DNA from: Pleurotus djamor
Taxonomy: Eukaryota; Basidiomycota; Agaricomycetes; Agaricales; Pleurotaceae
DNA length: 53,114 nt
Direction: 5' to 3'
NCBI GenBank assembly: GCA_029747585.1
Contig: JAPEVF010000302.1
Span: 1 to 53,114, forward strand
In this document: piece after piece, positions 1 through 10,489 of the stretch
Layout: the number at the start of each line of letters is the position of its first letter
Numbering within the stretch: the stretch's first letter is position 1
Made by a program: the position numbers and the translations under genes
Notes under the pieces: model-generated
Databases searched by the model: none
Seen by the model: only the letters and a program-made list of their open reading frames with translations
What the model was told of the DNA's origin: nothing

Positions 1-1
1 C

Positions 2-1462
2 AGCCACGTCTTTGTCATCTACAAGGAGATGTTTGACCCTTTCAAGGAGAGCGATGATAAAGATGCGGGCAGCAATATGAAAGGCGGCTGGAAAAATGTC
101 CTCTGCATTTGTGCTCATTGGCGAACCATCATCCTGGATACTCCCCGCTTTTGGACATCTGTCGCATTATCTCCAGGTGTACTTTTCGCGGCCACGGATC
201 TTCCAAATCGCTCGAAATCTCTGCCTTTAAGTGTCTATTTTTCCGTCTTTGAACCCCCCGATGGACATCTCCGAGATACTTTCAATGATCGGGAATTGGA
301 GGTTGTGGAAGAGTTCATATCTGAGAACTCTTCCCGCTTCCGACGTCTCTTCATAGACTTTGAGTGTGCGACATATGACGAAATCGAGGACCTTCTCAGC
401 ATGATGCCGCGCGACTTGACGCCGTCACTACATTTCCTAAAACTTCGGTTGAACCCAGGTGGGAGTAATCCCTACCCGGAGATGGGCATTGTCAGACCAT
501 TCACGCTCAACCGCGGACTCATGGCATCTCTGCGCACCTTGGAGCTCGTTAATGTCGTCTTTCCTTTGGATTGTCCCCATATGCCGCATCTGGAGACTCT
601 CCTGGTCACAGTACCGCACGACGAACCCGTTTCATTTGGTTGGGTTGTTGGTTTGCTCCGTCATACGCCCAACGTTGAGTTTGTCACTCTCGAGTTTGTC
701 GATGGCGTGGTATCCGCCCAAACCCCATCCGCCCAAGTCCCTCTTCCATCACTCCGCGTTCTCAATATACGGAGCAAGCACCCGTCCAGCCCCGACCTTT
801 TGAAAGTTCTTGAGATGCCCTTGGAATCGGTGAAGATAACCCACAATAACTTTGGTTCCATCAATCAATATCACCTTGCTGCGTTGGCGACGTTCTGCGC
901 CACTTTCATCTCTGCACAACCGGATACGACTGCCTTCAACTTGTTTATGGACCATATCAACGGCTCTATCACCTTAATCCCCCTCGGCGGCGACAATGTA
1001 TCCTCAGCATTAACACTTGGCCTCCCATATAAATTTATACCTGAACTATTGCGACTTGATTCGCCCCAATGGTTTGACCAAGTCATGGTGCTTTCAGTCC
1101 AGGCCATCCCGCCGAAACCTATGAGACTCTTAACTGAGTCTGGCTGGGAAGATATCCTACGTTTATTCACCAACCTCCACTCGCTTGAATTCGCTGATTG
1201 CGACCTTCCTATCGTCACCCACTACCTCCTTCCTTCCAAACATGATTGGCTAGACAACTTGTCTTTCACGGGAATACGCGTAGATGGCTGCACCACTGTC
1301 GAAGTCTACGATCTCATGACTTCTCTATTCAAGTTCTTCGATAAACAAAAGGAGGATGGGAATGGGATCCGGAAGTTGATTATCCGTCGATCCAACATTC
1401 CTTCCCAGTATATCGACGCTTTCAGTAAGTACGTCGAAGTGGAATGGGATGGCTCGGAATAG
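2..1462 (+). CDS. F-box/LRR-like protein, 5' end outside window
   Basis: The reading frame is already open at base 2, before the first ATG at 29, so the gene enters from outside the window. It aligns along its whole length with the minus-strand protein at 50102-51753: SHVFVIYKE here matches AHIFLIYKD there, and both continue with NVLC.C.HWR, LDTPRFW.SVALSPGVL and later CPH.PHL.TL. This layout (end of an F-box, a conserved HWR..(A/L)L motif, then irregular leucine-rich repeats) is that of agaricomycete F-box proteins, which in known cases link SKP1-cullin ubiquitin ligases to substrates. The first F-box helix is missing because of the window edge. No frame break is visible; the stop is at 1460-1462. 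Substrate unknown. The family call is firm, the cellular role is inference. Confidence 0.72.
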   Translation, partial: SHVFVIYKEMFDPFKESDDKDAGSNMKGGWKNVLCICAHWRTIILDTPRFWTSVALSPGVLFAATDLPNRSKSLPLSVYFSVFEPPDGHLRDTFNDRELEVVEEFISENSSRFRRLFIDFECATYDEIEDLLSMMPRDLTPSLHFLKLRLNPGGSNPYPEMGIVRPFTLNRGLMASLRTLELVNVVFPLDCPHMPHLETLLVTVPHDEPVSFGWVVGLLRHTPNVEFVTLEFVDGVVSAQTPSAQVPLPSLRVLNIRSKHPSSPDLLKVLEMPLESVKITHNNFGSINQYHLAALATFCATFISAQPDTTAFNLFMDHINGSITLIPLGGDNVSSALTLGLPYKFIPELLRLDSPQWFDQVMVLSVQAIPPKPMRLLTESGWEDILRLFTNLHSLEFADCDLPIVTHYLLPSKHDWLDNLSFTGIRVDGCTTVEVYDLMTSLFKFFDKQKEDGNGIRKLIIRRSNIPSQYIDAFSKYVEVEWDGSE

Positions 1463-1847
1463 GTGGCGACTCATGTGTAGAGGAATCCAATTTTTCGTGG
1501 AGTATTGCGGTTTGTCCAGTCGCACTGGCTGCTCTCTGCTTAGGTGACTCTTGACAGCGGTGGCTGTATGGGGTATGGGAAAGTGAGGCGGTGGTGGTAC
1601 ATAAGGATAGGTATGAATTTCAAGCGGTAAATAAAAGGTTTCCTAGTTGAGTTCAATTGCATGAACGGGAAGTGAGCAAGAACTGAAGGCGACTGGAACC
1701 GGAAGACCCGAGTCCATCAACTCTGGAGGAGCCCTGAGAACGTGATCGCGTCTTTCGTTCCCACGGACCATCCGCTGTCTACGACGGAAATGTGCTGCGT
1801 CACTGGCCATATCTTTCCCAACGACCACCACGAGCTGCGGCTCCCCA
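1463..1847. other. Intergenic gap, F-box 3' flank and MRH gene promoter
   Basis: This gap holds the 3' flank of the preceding F-box gene and the upstream region of the MRH receptor gene. I see no further gene and no clear TATA box. Confidence 0.4.
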
Positions 1848-3394
1848 ATGCCCTCAAGATTCCCTTCGAACCTTCTCCTCCTCGTACTTTTCTTTTCTTC
1901 GTCGCTCTCGCTGGTATCCTCAGCGGCGACAGGCGAAAAGGCCCAAGAAAAGCCGTGTACCATCCATCAGGATGGAAAGTTCTATGATTTGACACCGCTT
2001 CAAGCTAGGTATGTTCTTTGCTTCGTGCTTTCGAATAGAGGTACTTATTTTCTATGTTTATATAGTAAAGACTATGAATTCAAGACGCAAGGAGGGCACC
2101 AGGTCGTCTTGAATGTCTGTCGCTCAGTCAGGCACGAGACCTGGGGACTGGACGTGGAAGATCCAGGCGAAGTGGGCGCGTTCATACGCAAAGACCACGG
2201 TGATTTCTCGATGGGGTGAGTACCCTCCTCCCTTGAACGCTTACCAACTACTAATACCCAAGGTCAACAGAAAAGTAAACCGAACCCTCGCCATCAAACC
2301 CCCAACCTCCTCCTCTCCAAATCCATCAATCCAACTGACATACGCCTCCGGGTCGCTCTGCAAATCCAGCGACTCCATGCACGCACAAACAACCATCGAA
2401 TTCATCTGCGATACCTCCGTTTTCTCCGCTGGTACACCCAACTTGGTCGCACAGTTCCCGCCGGAAGATGATTTGGCGTGTGGGTTCTATGTTGAGTGGA
2501 GGACGCATGTGGCGTGTCCGACGGGGGAGAGGGGTGTTGCGGGGGTGTTTTCGATGTTTCTCATGACGTGCGTATTACCTTCTTATCTTGGGGCTGGGAT
2601 AGGCGACTGACATTTGTGGTTGGGACAGCGCACTCATCCTAACGATGCTGTACTTGGTCATTGGGATACTGCACAACCGCTTCGTCCTCCACCTCCAAGG
2701 ATACGACCAGATCCCCCAGTTTTCTCTCTCGTCAATGCGCTATCATGTATCGCATTTCGTGGAATGGCTGAAGGAGGTGTGGCAGACTGGGAGGTTCGAG
2801 TTACCAGGTGGTGGGAGCTTAGGTGGTGGTGGGGGGCTGGGAGGATTCGGTGGAAGGAGAGAGGATGTTAATCCTGTTAGCCATCAAGCAGGTGTTCGAC
2901 CGACGCCAACACCAGCTCCAGGTCCGAACGCTCACGCTCAGCCCTCCGCTGCTGCTCCAGGATTCGGCAGCAAGACGAATCCATTCAGCCACCAAGCCCA
3001 GGCTCACGCGCAATCTCAAGGAAGCAGCGGCTTCGTTCGTCCCACACCTTCAACAGCATCCAAACCAACACCACCGCTGCCCTCCACAGCGTTCTCTGAT
3101 AACCCTCCGGAGCAGACGGCCAAGTCGCTCTCTTCACCGCCAGAAGAGAGGAAGACACCCAATAGCGGTCGTGTCGGTGCTGGGGTGTTTAGCGTTGAAG
3201 ATGAAGCGGACGATGAAGATGGAGGACAGGAGTTGGTTGATGTTCCCTCTTCGACGTCAACATCAACACCAACACCCGCTGCTCCTCCTCACGCCGCTCC
3301 CGCGACTGCTGTACCTCAAGGCTCTTCTGCGGATGTCGCAGGTGTTCGAGGTAGGGGAGTGGGTATGGACTCGGAGGGTGTCATACGACTTTGA
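1848..3394 (+). CDS. MRH-domain (mannose-6-phosphate receptor/Atg27-like) type I membrane protein
   Basis: Proposed join 1848-2008, 2066-2215, 2271-2567, 2629-3394 gives 457 residues. The start opens a good signal peptide (residues 1 to about 27). The lumenal part carries the MRH cysteine framework: CTIHQDGKFYDLTPL, NVC, GDFSMG, LTYASGSLC, IEFICD and CGFYVEWRTHVACP. A transmembrane helix follows at about 195-217, then a cytosolic GYDQIPQF segment and a long Gly/Pro/Ser-rich tail. Family members are Golgi/endosome sorting receptors or Atg27. The first intron is 57 nt and stop-free; splicing is preferred because it joins PLQA directly to SKDYEF as in relatives. The arginine that sugar-binding MRH domains usually carry just before the TTIEFIC strand appears absent (HAQ here), so lectin activity is doubtful. 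Its 3' end was copied to about 7828. Confidence 0.72.
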
Positions 3395-3749
3395 CCACCG
3401 TCTACCTTCATCCTTCTTCGCTGCTCTGCGCTCCATAGTTCCGTACTTTTTATTCCATAGTTATTCGTCTTACTTGTCGCGTCGCTGCTTCATACGCTTC
3501 CATACCTTCCTGTCGCCCCGTTCAAGTACTTACCTTTACTGCCGACTCCGAGTCCAGACAGTCGAAGCGTACCCATCATGCATACCGCCGTACCTACCTA
3601 GCTCCTCAACTCGCTTTACTCGGGGTAGGATTGTCGTGCAACGTAGTTTCATAGGACGGACGGACGGATGTGTAATGAATACTTAGATGATGCTGGGGAA
3701 AGTATGGACTGTAATTGTGTGAAGATCACAAAGCATTCGCTGCGTCGAC

Positions 3750-5578
3750 CCTACACATATGGTGTGCTGGTAAGTATAGTGGGACGTGATGTACATGTAC
3801 ACAGGACAAGAGAAAAGTACGATTGAGGGACGATAGAAACGAAAGGCTCAGGTGTTCGGGTAAGTATAGGAAAACGAGAAACGGGGACCGATAAGAAAGT
3901 ATGGAAGGTAAGGAAAAGGAAAAGATCGAACAGAATAGGATAAGACAAAGGAAGGGATGTCATAGATTTGTGGAAGACGGGGAAGATGAAGAAAAAGACA
4001 GGCATGGACATGGAGGGAGGGTGACGAGGAATATAGGTATGTCTTTCGCGCCTCTGGTAGGTATGGGGAGGAACCAAACGCCCTAAGTTCGCCTTCTTCT
4101 CACTTAGGCTCTCGTCCCGACCAACTATCCATCCGTCGCAACGAACTTTCCGTCCTACCTCCGTGCCTCCTCGTTCCCCAGGTTCCTTGAACCTCCCTTT
4201 TGACATTTGACAGTTCCAGAGTGCCATACGCGGACCAAGCACCAAGGTCTTTAGTCTCTTCGCCTCCTTCTAACTTCCTTCTTCGTCCTGGCGAGTCCAC
4301 CGCCGATTGCGGCTGCGTGTTGGACACACAGAAGACAGTCACAGACGACGTCGACGGCTGCGGTAGTCTTCGTGGAAGCCACGCAAGGACGCAGTCGGGG
4401 GGTGAAGGTTACCAAAGGTGGAGTGTGTACCTTCCACCTTTCCGTCTTCTACCGTTCCCCGTCAGAGAAACAAGAAAGACGGATCCCAACCGCGCTCGAG
4501 CGACATGCCAGCTTCTTCAACGCAGCGTCGAGGCCAGACATGATAGAGGGTAAGCCACGGGGGGATGGTTGTGGTAGATCTCAGACGCGATGAAAACCAA
4601 GGAGCCGGCTTGATATCGTCGGATTGTCGTGCTGGGCACTGTCGGCTGCTGACTCCCGGAACATGTGCTCGTCCAGGTAAGGAATCAAGCAGGACTGGAT
4701 GTCGAATCCTTCATCGACAACTACGCCGTTCACGCTCTCCTCTGCTCCTCCACTCCATGCGCACAGTGCGATCCGGCTCGAAATCGAAATTCCGTAGCGT
4801 CTGATTCGAAGACGGTCGGTATCGTTAGAAGGCAGCTCCGCTTGTAGGCTGTTGGTAAGTCCCAGTAGGCAGTACTATGCAGCGATTAGACAAAGGCATT
4901 GAGGTAGATAGATGCTCGCGAAATTTACCTTCATTCAACCGAACCAATAACGGAGTATCCCTCCAGCAGCTAGGCTTTTCGCTCTTTTTCGTTTAGAGTT
5001 CGTTACACGAAATACTGCCTTCATTTGTATGAAAAGATCTTGGCCGTCGACATTTTGGAGGTGATCGTCACAGGACACCAGGACGGCGAAAGGGGAATCC
5101 AAACGAAAAGGAAATCCAAGGTGAAAGTGTTAGAGGGGTTGTTCAGTGTACTAAGACGATGTGTAAGTGTTCTTGATAGACTATCAAGGGGAGAGGGGCG
5201 GACCATTTCCACATAAATCGCAATTGGTCTCCATGAACCGCAGCGCGATTTCCTGGCATCACAAACCACGTCAATTCCATTCCGGTTCCATCCCATCGGC
5301 GTACTAGTATCTCTACTAGTACCTCCTCATGGCCTGTACGTGTCCCTAGGAGCAGCGTAGACATGGGGCGCGGGGAAGAGGTGCTGCCTCGGATGGAACT
5401 TTTGAGAGCGAGCGGGGGGGGCTTGTTTTGTAACGTCAACAATGGTTGCGAGCACGAAGAGACTAGAATCGAATAAGAAGTCTAGCAGCATAAGGAAGGC
5501 CGCAATGAGTAGGTAAATTTATATGATTACGAAGGTGATCAACTCACCTCGCACATCTTTGCGTTTGCCCAAAACCAT
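3750..5578 (-). pseudogene. Decayed minus-strand gene, copy A (between MRH gene and F-box A)
   Basis: This stretch matches 8406-9965 in order and orientation, for example around 4345-4410 with 8930-9000, and 5120-5400 with 9580-9770. On the minus strand a start-like ATG at 5576-5578 is followed after about 30 nt by a good GTGAGT donor. Further pieces (5143-5442 and 4100-4560) look exon-like but are broken by stops and frame changes. I do not recognise the product. Its 3' end resembles that of the candidate gene at 17202-17962, so both may be members of one family. Whether any part is still expressed cannot be told from the sequence. Confidence 0.35.
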
Positions 5579-5865
5579 CGCGGCCGCAGGCAATTCTCTT
5601 CCACTAGAGCCAGCTACTTCGACTTCGCAGCGCAAAGACAGAAGCTCCTCATATTTTCTGGTTGGCTATGACTGACCAAGCCAGTCAGAGCGTTTGGGAA
5701 TCCAATTGGGGGGAGGAAAAGAAGAAGTCAGCGAGCGCCTATTCGAGCGGCTGTCATCTTGATCCGCAACTTCCAACTAGGTACGATTTTCGCTGTTGTT
5801 CTCATGCCTTATTCTGGATTCGAGGCTAATCCATCTCAAACTCTTGATACACGAGTAGATTCCTC

Positions 5866-5873
5866 GTATATAG
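5866..5873 (+). promoter_or_regulatory. TATA-like box of F-box gene A
   Basis: GTATATAG lies 45 bp before the ATG of F-box A. The same box, followed by a nearly identical leader, precedes F-box B at 10438-10445, so the duplicated unit carried its core promoter. Confidence 0.5.
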
Positions 5874-5917
5874 TCTAGACAGCCCGCTCAACTCTCATCA
5901 ATCTGGTGAACTCATCG

Positions 5918-7743
5918 ATGGTGCGAGTTTTTCATCTTCGTTTTCAATCCTTTCCTGATGTGCTGAATTCTTTTTTCAGTCCGTATACACTGACCACGCG
6001 GCTCAGCAAGCCATCGACGATGAAATCAAAGAGTGCAAAGAGCGTCTACGCACCCTACTCACGCGACGTAACTCCTACGCCGCGATCTCACATCTCCCCA
6101 ACGAAATCATGACACAGATCTTCACCGCATGCCGTGCGCCGAGTCCTAAATATACCTCTCACTCGGCTACGCGTACTCTGTTATGCATTTCCGCCGTATG
6201 TTCTCACTGGCGAAACATCGCTCTTGGTGCAACTCAGCTTTGGTCGATGATATCCCTCGATGAAGCACCATACTTGACTCTCGCGCTGATCCGTCGGTCG
6301 AAGAGTGCACCACTGACCGTGAACTGCCCTCCAGGGGCTTATAATAGCAGTGACTCGCGTGCTAACATCCTATTAGCCATCCTCGGGGGAGAGACCCATC
6401 GGCTCGAGGACGTCGCTTTTCACACTGACACAACGAATATATCCTCTATCGTCTCACTCCTGCTCCCTGAGAACGGCTATTTACGCGCTCCGCTTCTTCG
6501 CTCGCTCGTACTCGAAGCTCAGACTTATGGACCCGCTGAACCTCCGAGTCCATACATGTTAGCACGGTTCTGGACGGACCTGCGCTCTTTACGAACACTA
6601 CGGCTTCGTCATACTCTCCCTGTGGAGGTGGCGATACCTCATATGCCCGTCTTGACCCAGCTTACTATACATACTGCACGTATCACTGACCTGCATCAAC
6701 TATCCGCTTCATGGGCTCTAAGCATTCTACGCCAGACACCTCTAATCGAGTATGTGGACATTAGGACCATTTCATCGGGTGATCCAACCGTCACCTCCAC
6801 CAGTCTATCCACCCCAAATCCAGTGCCCCCATCACATCCAATCGATCTTCCTCAGCTTTCGTCCCTCTCGTTGACGTTCGCATCTATCCAGGACTCCGCA
6901 CTCGTAAAATACATCACTTTTCCAATCTCAACGTGTGTGTCTCTGACATACGACAACGACAACGATGATCCGGGGTTGCAAGTCCAATTGGGCAGTTTGA
7001 ACGCACCTCCAAGTCAACCAATTCGGACCCTCAAGCAACTCATATCAAGGCTATCCAACATCGTCTTTGCCAACACCGATACCGATTCAGATACTCATGC
7101 AGTCACGGACCCAGAGTTCATCAGCGTGTACATAGATATACACAAGGTCGAACTTCTCGATGATTCCGAGTTCGAAATGGAAGTCTCCGCAAACTCAGCT
7201 ACACGCTGCCGACTCTACATCGTTATGCAACGCTTCCCCTCCGTAACGCGGAAGCATGCGAACCTCGTTGGAGCGCTCCAGTTGGACAGGATACGCGATC
7301 TCATGCTGTATCGATTGGGGGATGAGGACGTGGAGGGGTGGTGTAATGTTCTTCCGAGTCTTGTGAATCTGAAGTGCTTGACTGTGGACAGGGTGAACGT
7401 TTTACGTGGTTTGGCACCATCTTCCACTGTTTCATCATCCACTTCAGACTCAAACAGCACATCCACATCTACCTATCTCCCCACTCCACACCTAACGACA
7501 CTCACCATCCGGCAAGATCCCACAGCGACCCCAGACGACTGGGCAACCTTCATCCAAACATGCCGTCTTCGATCCCACCACAGTGTGCCGAAGTTGGATA
7601 TCAAGATACATGTACGTGATGATGATGTGGGCGATGAGGATGATGATTGGGAACGTGTGCGTTCTGGGAGTGTAGATGTGGATGTGAAGAATTTATCGAA
7701 GTATGCGAAGGTTGAGCTTGAGTGGGAGGAGGATGAGGAGTAG
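5918..7743 (+). CDS. F-box protein A (tandem F-box family)
   Basis: Proposed join 5918-5920, 5980-7743 gives 588 residues. The first coding exon is only the ATG, followed at once by a GTGCGAGT donor; the intron (5921-5979) ends in a pyrimidine tract and CAG. Exon 2 then reads SVYTDHAAQQAIDDEI, a helix, RRNSYAAISHLPNEIM, and CSHWRNIAL. This is the standard N-terminus of agaricomycete F-box proteins: coiled helix, F-box LP.EI..IF, HWR motif. Irregular leucine-rich repeats and an acidic C-terminus (EWEEDEE) follow. Without the intron the F-box would lack a start in frame, since the next in-frame ATG (6109) lies inside the F-box. Paralogues B and C use the same ATG|GTGCG arrangement. Likely an SCF substrate adaptor; target unknown. 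Confidence 0.75.
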
Positions 7744-7827
7744 GAGTGGTGATTAAATGAGGACGAATGCGGTGAGTATGAAGAGGGTGAGGAAGGCTGC
7801 GGAGGTGGTGGTCGTCATAGTGATGGA

Positions 7828-8190
7828 TTGTCTCTCTCCTCGATGTGGTACCATGTATCGCATTTCGTGGAATTGGTCAAGTATGACAGACTGGGAGGTT
7901 CGAGTGACCCGGTGGCGGGAGCTTGGGTGGAAGTGGAGGGTTGGGAGGATTCGGTGGAATCAGAGAAGAAGTCAATCCTGTTAGCCGTCAAGTTGGTGTT
8001 CGGACTTGACTTTGACCCCGTCTACCTGTGTTCCGTGGTTCCGTACTCTGCATTTTGATTCCATAGTTTTACTTACCGCGTCCCTGCTCTATATACGCTT
8101 TCATAACTCCACCACCGCCCCCGTTCAACTGCTTATCTTTACTGCCGAGTCTGAGTCTAGAGAGTCAAAGCAGCTCCTCAGCCCCCTTAG
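7828..8190 (+). pseudogene. Truncated copy of the MRH gene 3' end
   Basis: The DNA matches the last exon and 3' flank of the MRH gene: about 7831-7995 corresponds to 2722-2895, and 8005-8170 to 3390-3560. The piece coding SLSSM.YHVSHFVE is still readable, then frame is lost. About 490 bp, equivalent to 2895-3385, is missing. The intact gene has a copy of AGGTGTTCGA near each end of that missing part, so loss by recombination between short direct repeats is plausible. There is no start and no N-terminal domain, so this is a relic marking the left edge of the duplicated block. Confidence 0.75.
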
Positions 8191-8405
8191 CGTAGTCTCA
8201 TATTTACGGAGGGACGACAAGTAGGCTCGGAAATTCGGCCACAAATGTGAACGAGATGTATGAACGGTGGATAAATGATGTGCAGTAACTCGATGAAGAC
8301 AAGAAGCCTAGACATGGGATGATGAGACTATAGCGACGGCGAGGAATGTGCGCAAAGAGTATGTACGTACGCTGATGCTAATGATGGGGTACGGGGAGTA
8401 CTACT

Positions 8406-9965
8406 CTACGAAAATGTCACAAAAAAAGAAGGCTCGCGTGAAGGGCGGTATGATATGAATACGCGCAGGTAAAGGGAAATGAGAACAATAACAAAAGACA
8501 GCGGAAAGGTAAGGACAGAAGGGAGAGGAAAGGAAAAGAAAAGGCATGGATCACACAAGGCTAAAAGCAACGAAGAAAGAGAGGTATGTACAACGACTTC
8601 AAGAGGACATGGAGTAACACGAGGAAGAGGAAACGAGAAATGCCCGAAAACATATGTACGTCCAACGTTGTACACATCCAGTTTCGACGTCAGCCCATGC
8701 GTAGGAAAAGAGCGGAGGATACAGGAAGGCCGACCCTTCTTCCAACATATCCTTCTGTTCCTTGACCTCCTCCAGTTCTTCGACAACCATCCTTCGTCTG
8801 TCTCTGATTGATCCTGACAGGTCCTCCGTGACATACGCGAGTCAAGCGCGAAGGTGTCTTCTTCCATGCTGCTCAAGCTCCATCATACCGACCCAGCTGC
8901 GCGTTCAGCGCACGGAGGAGATACGACGTCGATGGTAGCGGTAGTCTTCTTGCAGATAAGCCAAGGAAGGACGCAGCCAGGATGTGAAGGTTATCAAGGT
9001 GAAGTCCCCCAAGATAACGCCCAATCGCCCTCGAGCAGAATCCCTGCTTTCTTCATCGTCAAGCCCGAGTGGAAGGTAGGATGGGATGACTCCAATATGT
9101 GCCAGGCACGATGAAGACACATCGTTGCATTGTCGTGCCCAAGAGGCTGTTGGTCGGTGCCTCAAGGAATATGTGCTCGTCCAGATTGGAGAGGGCGAGC
9201 GGGCGGATGGGAACCATATCTATCTCATCCCCACACCCTCGTCCTGCGGCTAAGATCATATCGAAACGATGGCGACGTGCCTCCAACACGCGTACGAGGG
9301 GCTTGAAGTCGAAATTTCTTAGCTCATCGCCCGGAGGCCGAAGGGGTTGTTGCTTCGAAGGCGTTCGGCTTTGTTGTGGAGCCCAGTAGCTAGTAGCTAC
9401 GCTTGTCGTAGGCTCCAAGTCCAATAAGGTGCACTACACACCCATTAGTTAAAGACCCCGAGGAAGACAGATGCTCACGAAACGTACCTTCATGATCACT
9501 CAACGCAACCAAGCCTAACGAAACTGAACCGTGCTGGAGTATCTCTCCAGCACCCAAACCGTTCGCCACTTGGTAGCAGAGGGTTCGTGTAGTGTACTAA
9601 GACGATGGGTAAGTGCTTTTCGTGGTCTACGTGAAGAAAAGGACGTACCATGTCTTCCTTGAACCGCAGCCATTTTCTTGCATCAAACCACGTCAATCCT
9701 ATTCCGATTCCATCCCATCATCGTACTGGTATCTTTGCTAGTACCCATGTGTCCCTAGGAGCAGCGTAGACGGCGACAACGTGCAGGGAAAAGGTGTTGC
9801 CTCCGTGATGGTTTCGGAACGAGCGCGGAGCTTGGCTTCGCGGTATCAAGGTTTTCGTGATGAAGCGACATAGAGCGAGCAGGAAACATATTAAGATACT
9901 GAATGAGGAGGACTGCGATGAGTAGGTGAATCAACACGAAGACGAGCGCAATCGACTCACCTCCC
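8406..9965 (-). pseudogene. Decayed minus-strand gene, copy B (between MRH relic and F-box B)
   Basis: This is the second copy of the spacer relic at 3750-5578. The start codon of copy A is lost here (CTGATTCTGGG in place of ATGGTTTTGGG) while the adjacent GTGAG donor is kept. Exon-like pieces on the minus strand include 9059-9424, 8905-9165, and a coiled-coil-like stretch at about 8740-8800 reading MVVEELEEVKEQKDMLEEG. Several donor and acceptor pairs survive (for example GTACGT near 9649 and 9488), but no continuous reading frame could be assembled. Product unknown. The last part (ETDEGWLSKN) loosely resembles the C-terminus of the protein at 17202-17962 (GDGEWVSDDG). Confidence 0.4.
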
Positions 9966-10437
9966 ACATTCTTGCCCAGAATCAGGATTCAGCGCGGCTG
10001 CTGACGATAGCCACCAGTGCCAGCTCCTTCTATGTCGCAAAGACAGAAGCTCCCTGCAGTTTTCGGTTGAGTCCTATGTGTGTCCGGCCAGAGCGTATGG
10101 GGAATCCAATTGGGTACGTTGACGCGGGTGTAGGCTTTTCTCGAAGCGCTTTACATGGGGCAACCATCAGAAACGGAGTCCAAAGTACACATTCCCCTCA
10201 TACGAACGTCGAGAACTCGTGAATTCAGCTTGTTACTGCGTAGCGGATGCCCAAGGGAGTTGGTGTCGTCAATGTGGACGGAGGAAAGAAAAGAGCCAGT
10301 TAGCGCCTATTCGAGCGCCAGTGAGAGGCTTGATCCGCAACTTCCAACCAGGTACGATCTTCGCGTGTTGTTCGCATGCCTCATTCCTCATTGAAGGCCA
10401 ATCCCTTTTCGAACCCATGATACCGACTAGATTGCTC

Positions 10438-10445
10438 GTATATAG
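10438..10445 (+). promoter_or_regulatory. TATA-like box of F-box B
   Basis: GTATATAG lies 45 bp upstream of the ATG at 10490, in the same leader context as for F-box A. It supports the view that B was once an expressed full-length gene. Confidence 0.45.
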
Positions 10446-10489
10446 TCTATACAGCCCGCTCAACTCTCATCAATCTGGTGAACTCATCG

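Noticed and set aside
2823..3686. Plus-strand frame of 287 residues over the MRH gene tail
   Set aside because: It is an alternative frame of the low-complexity MRH tail; the frame chosen continues the recognised domain and membrane helix.
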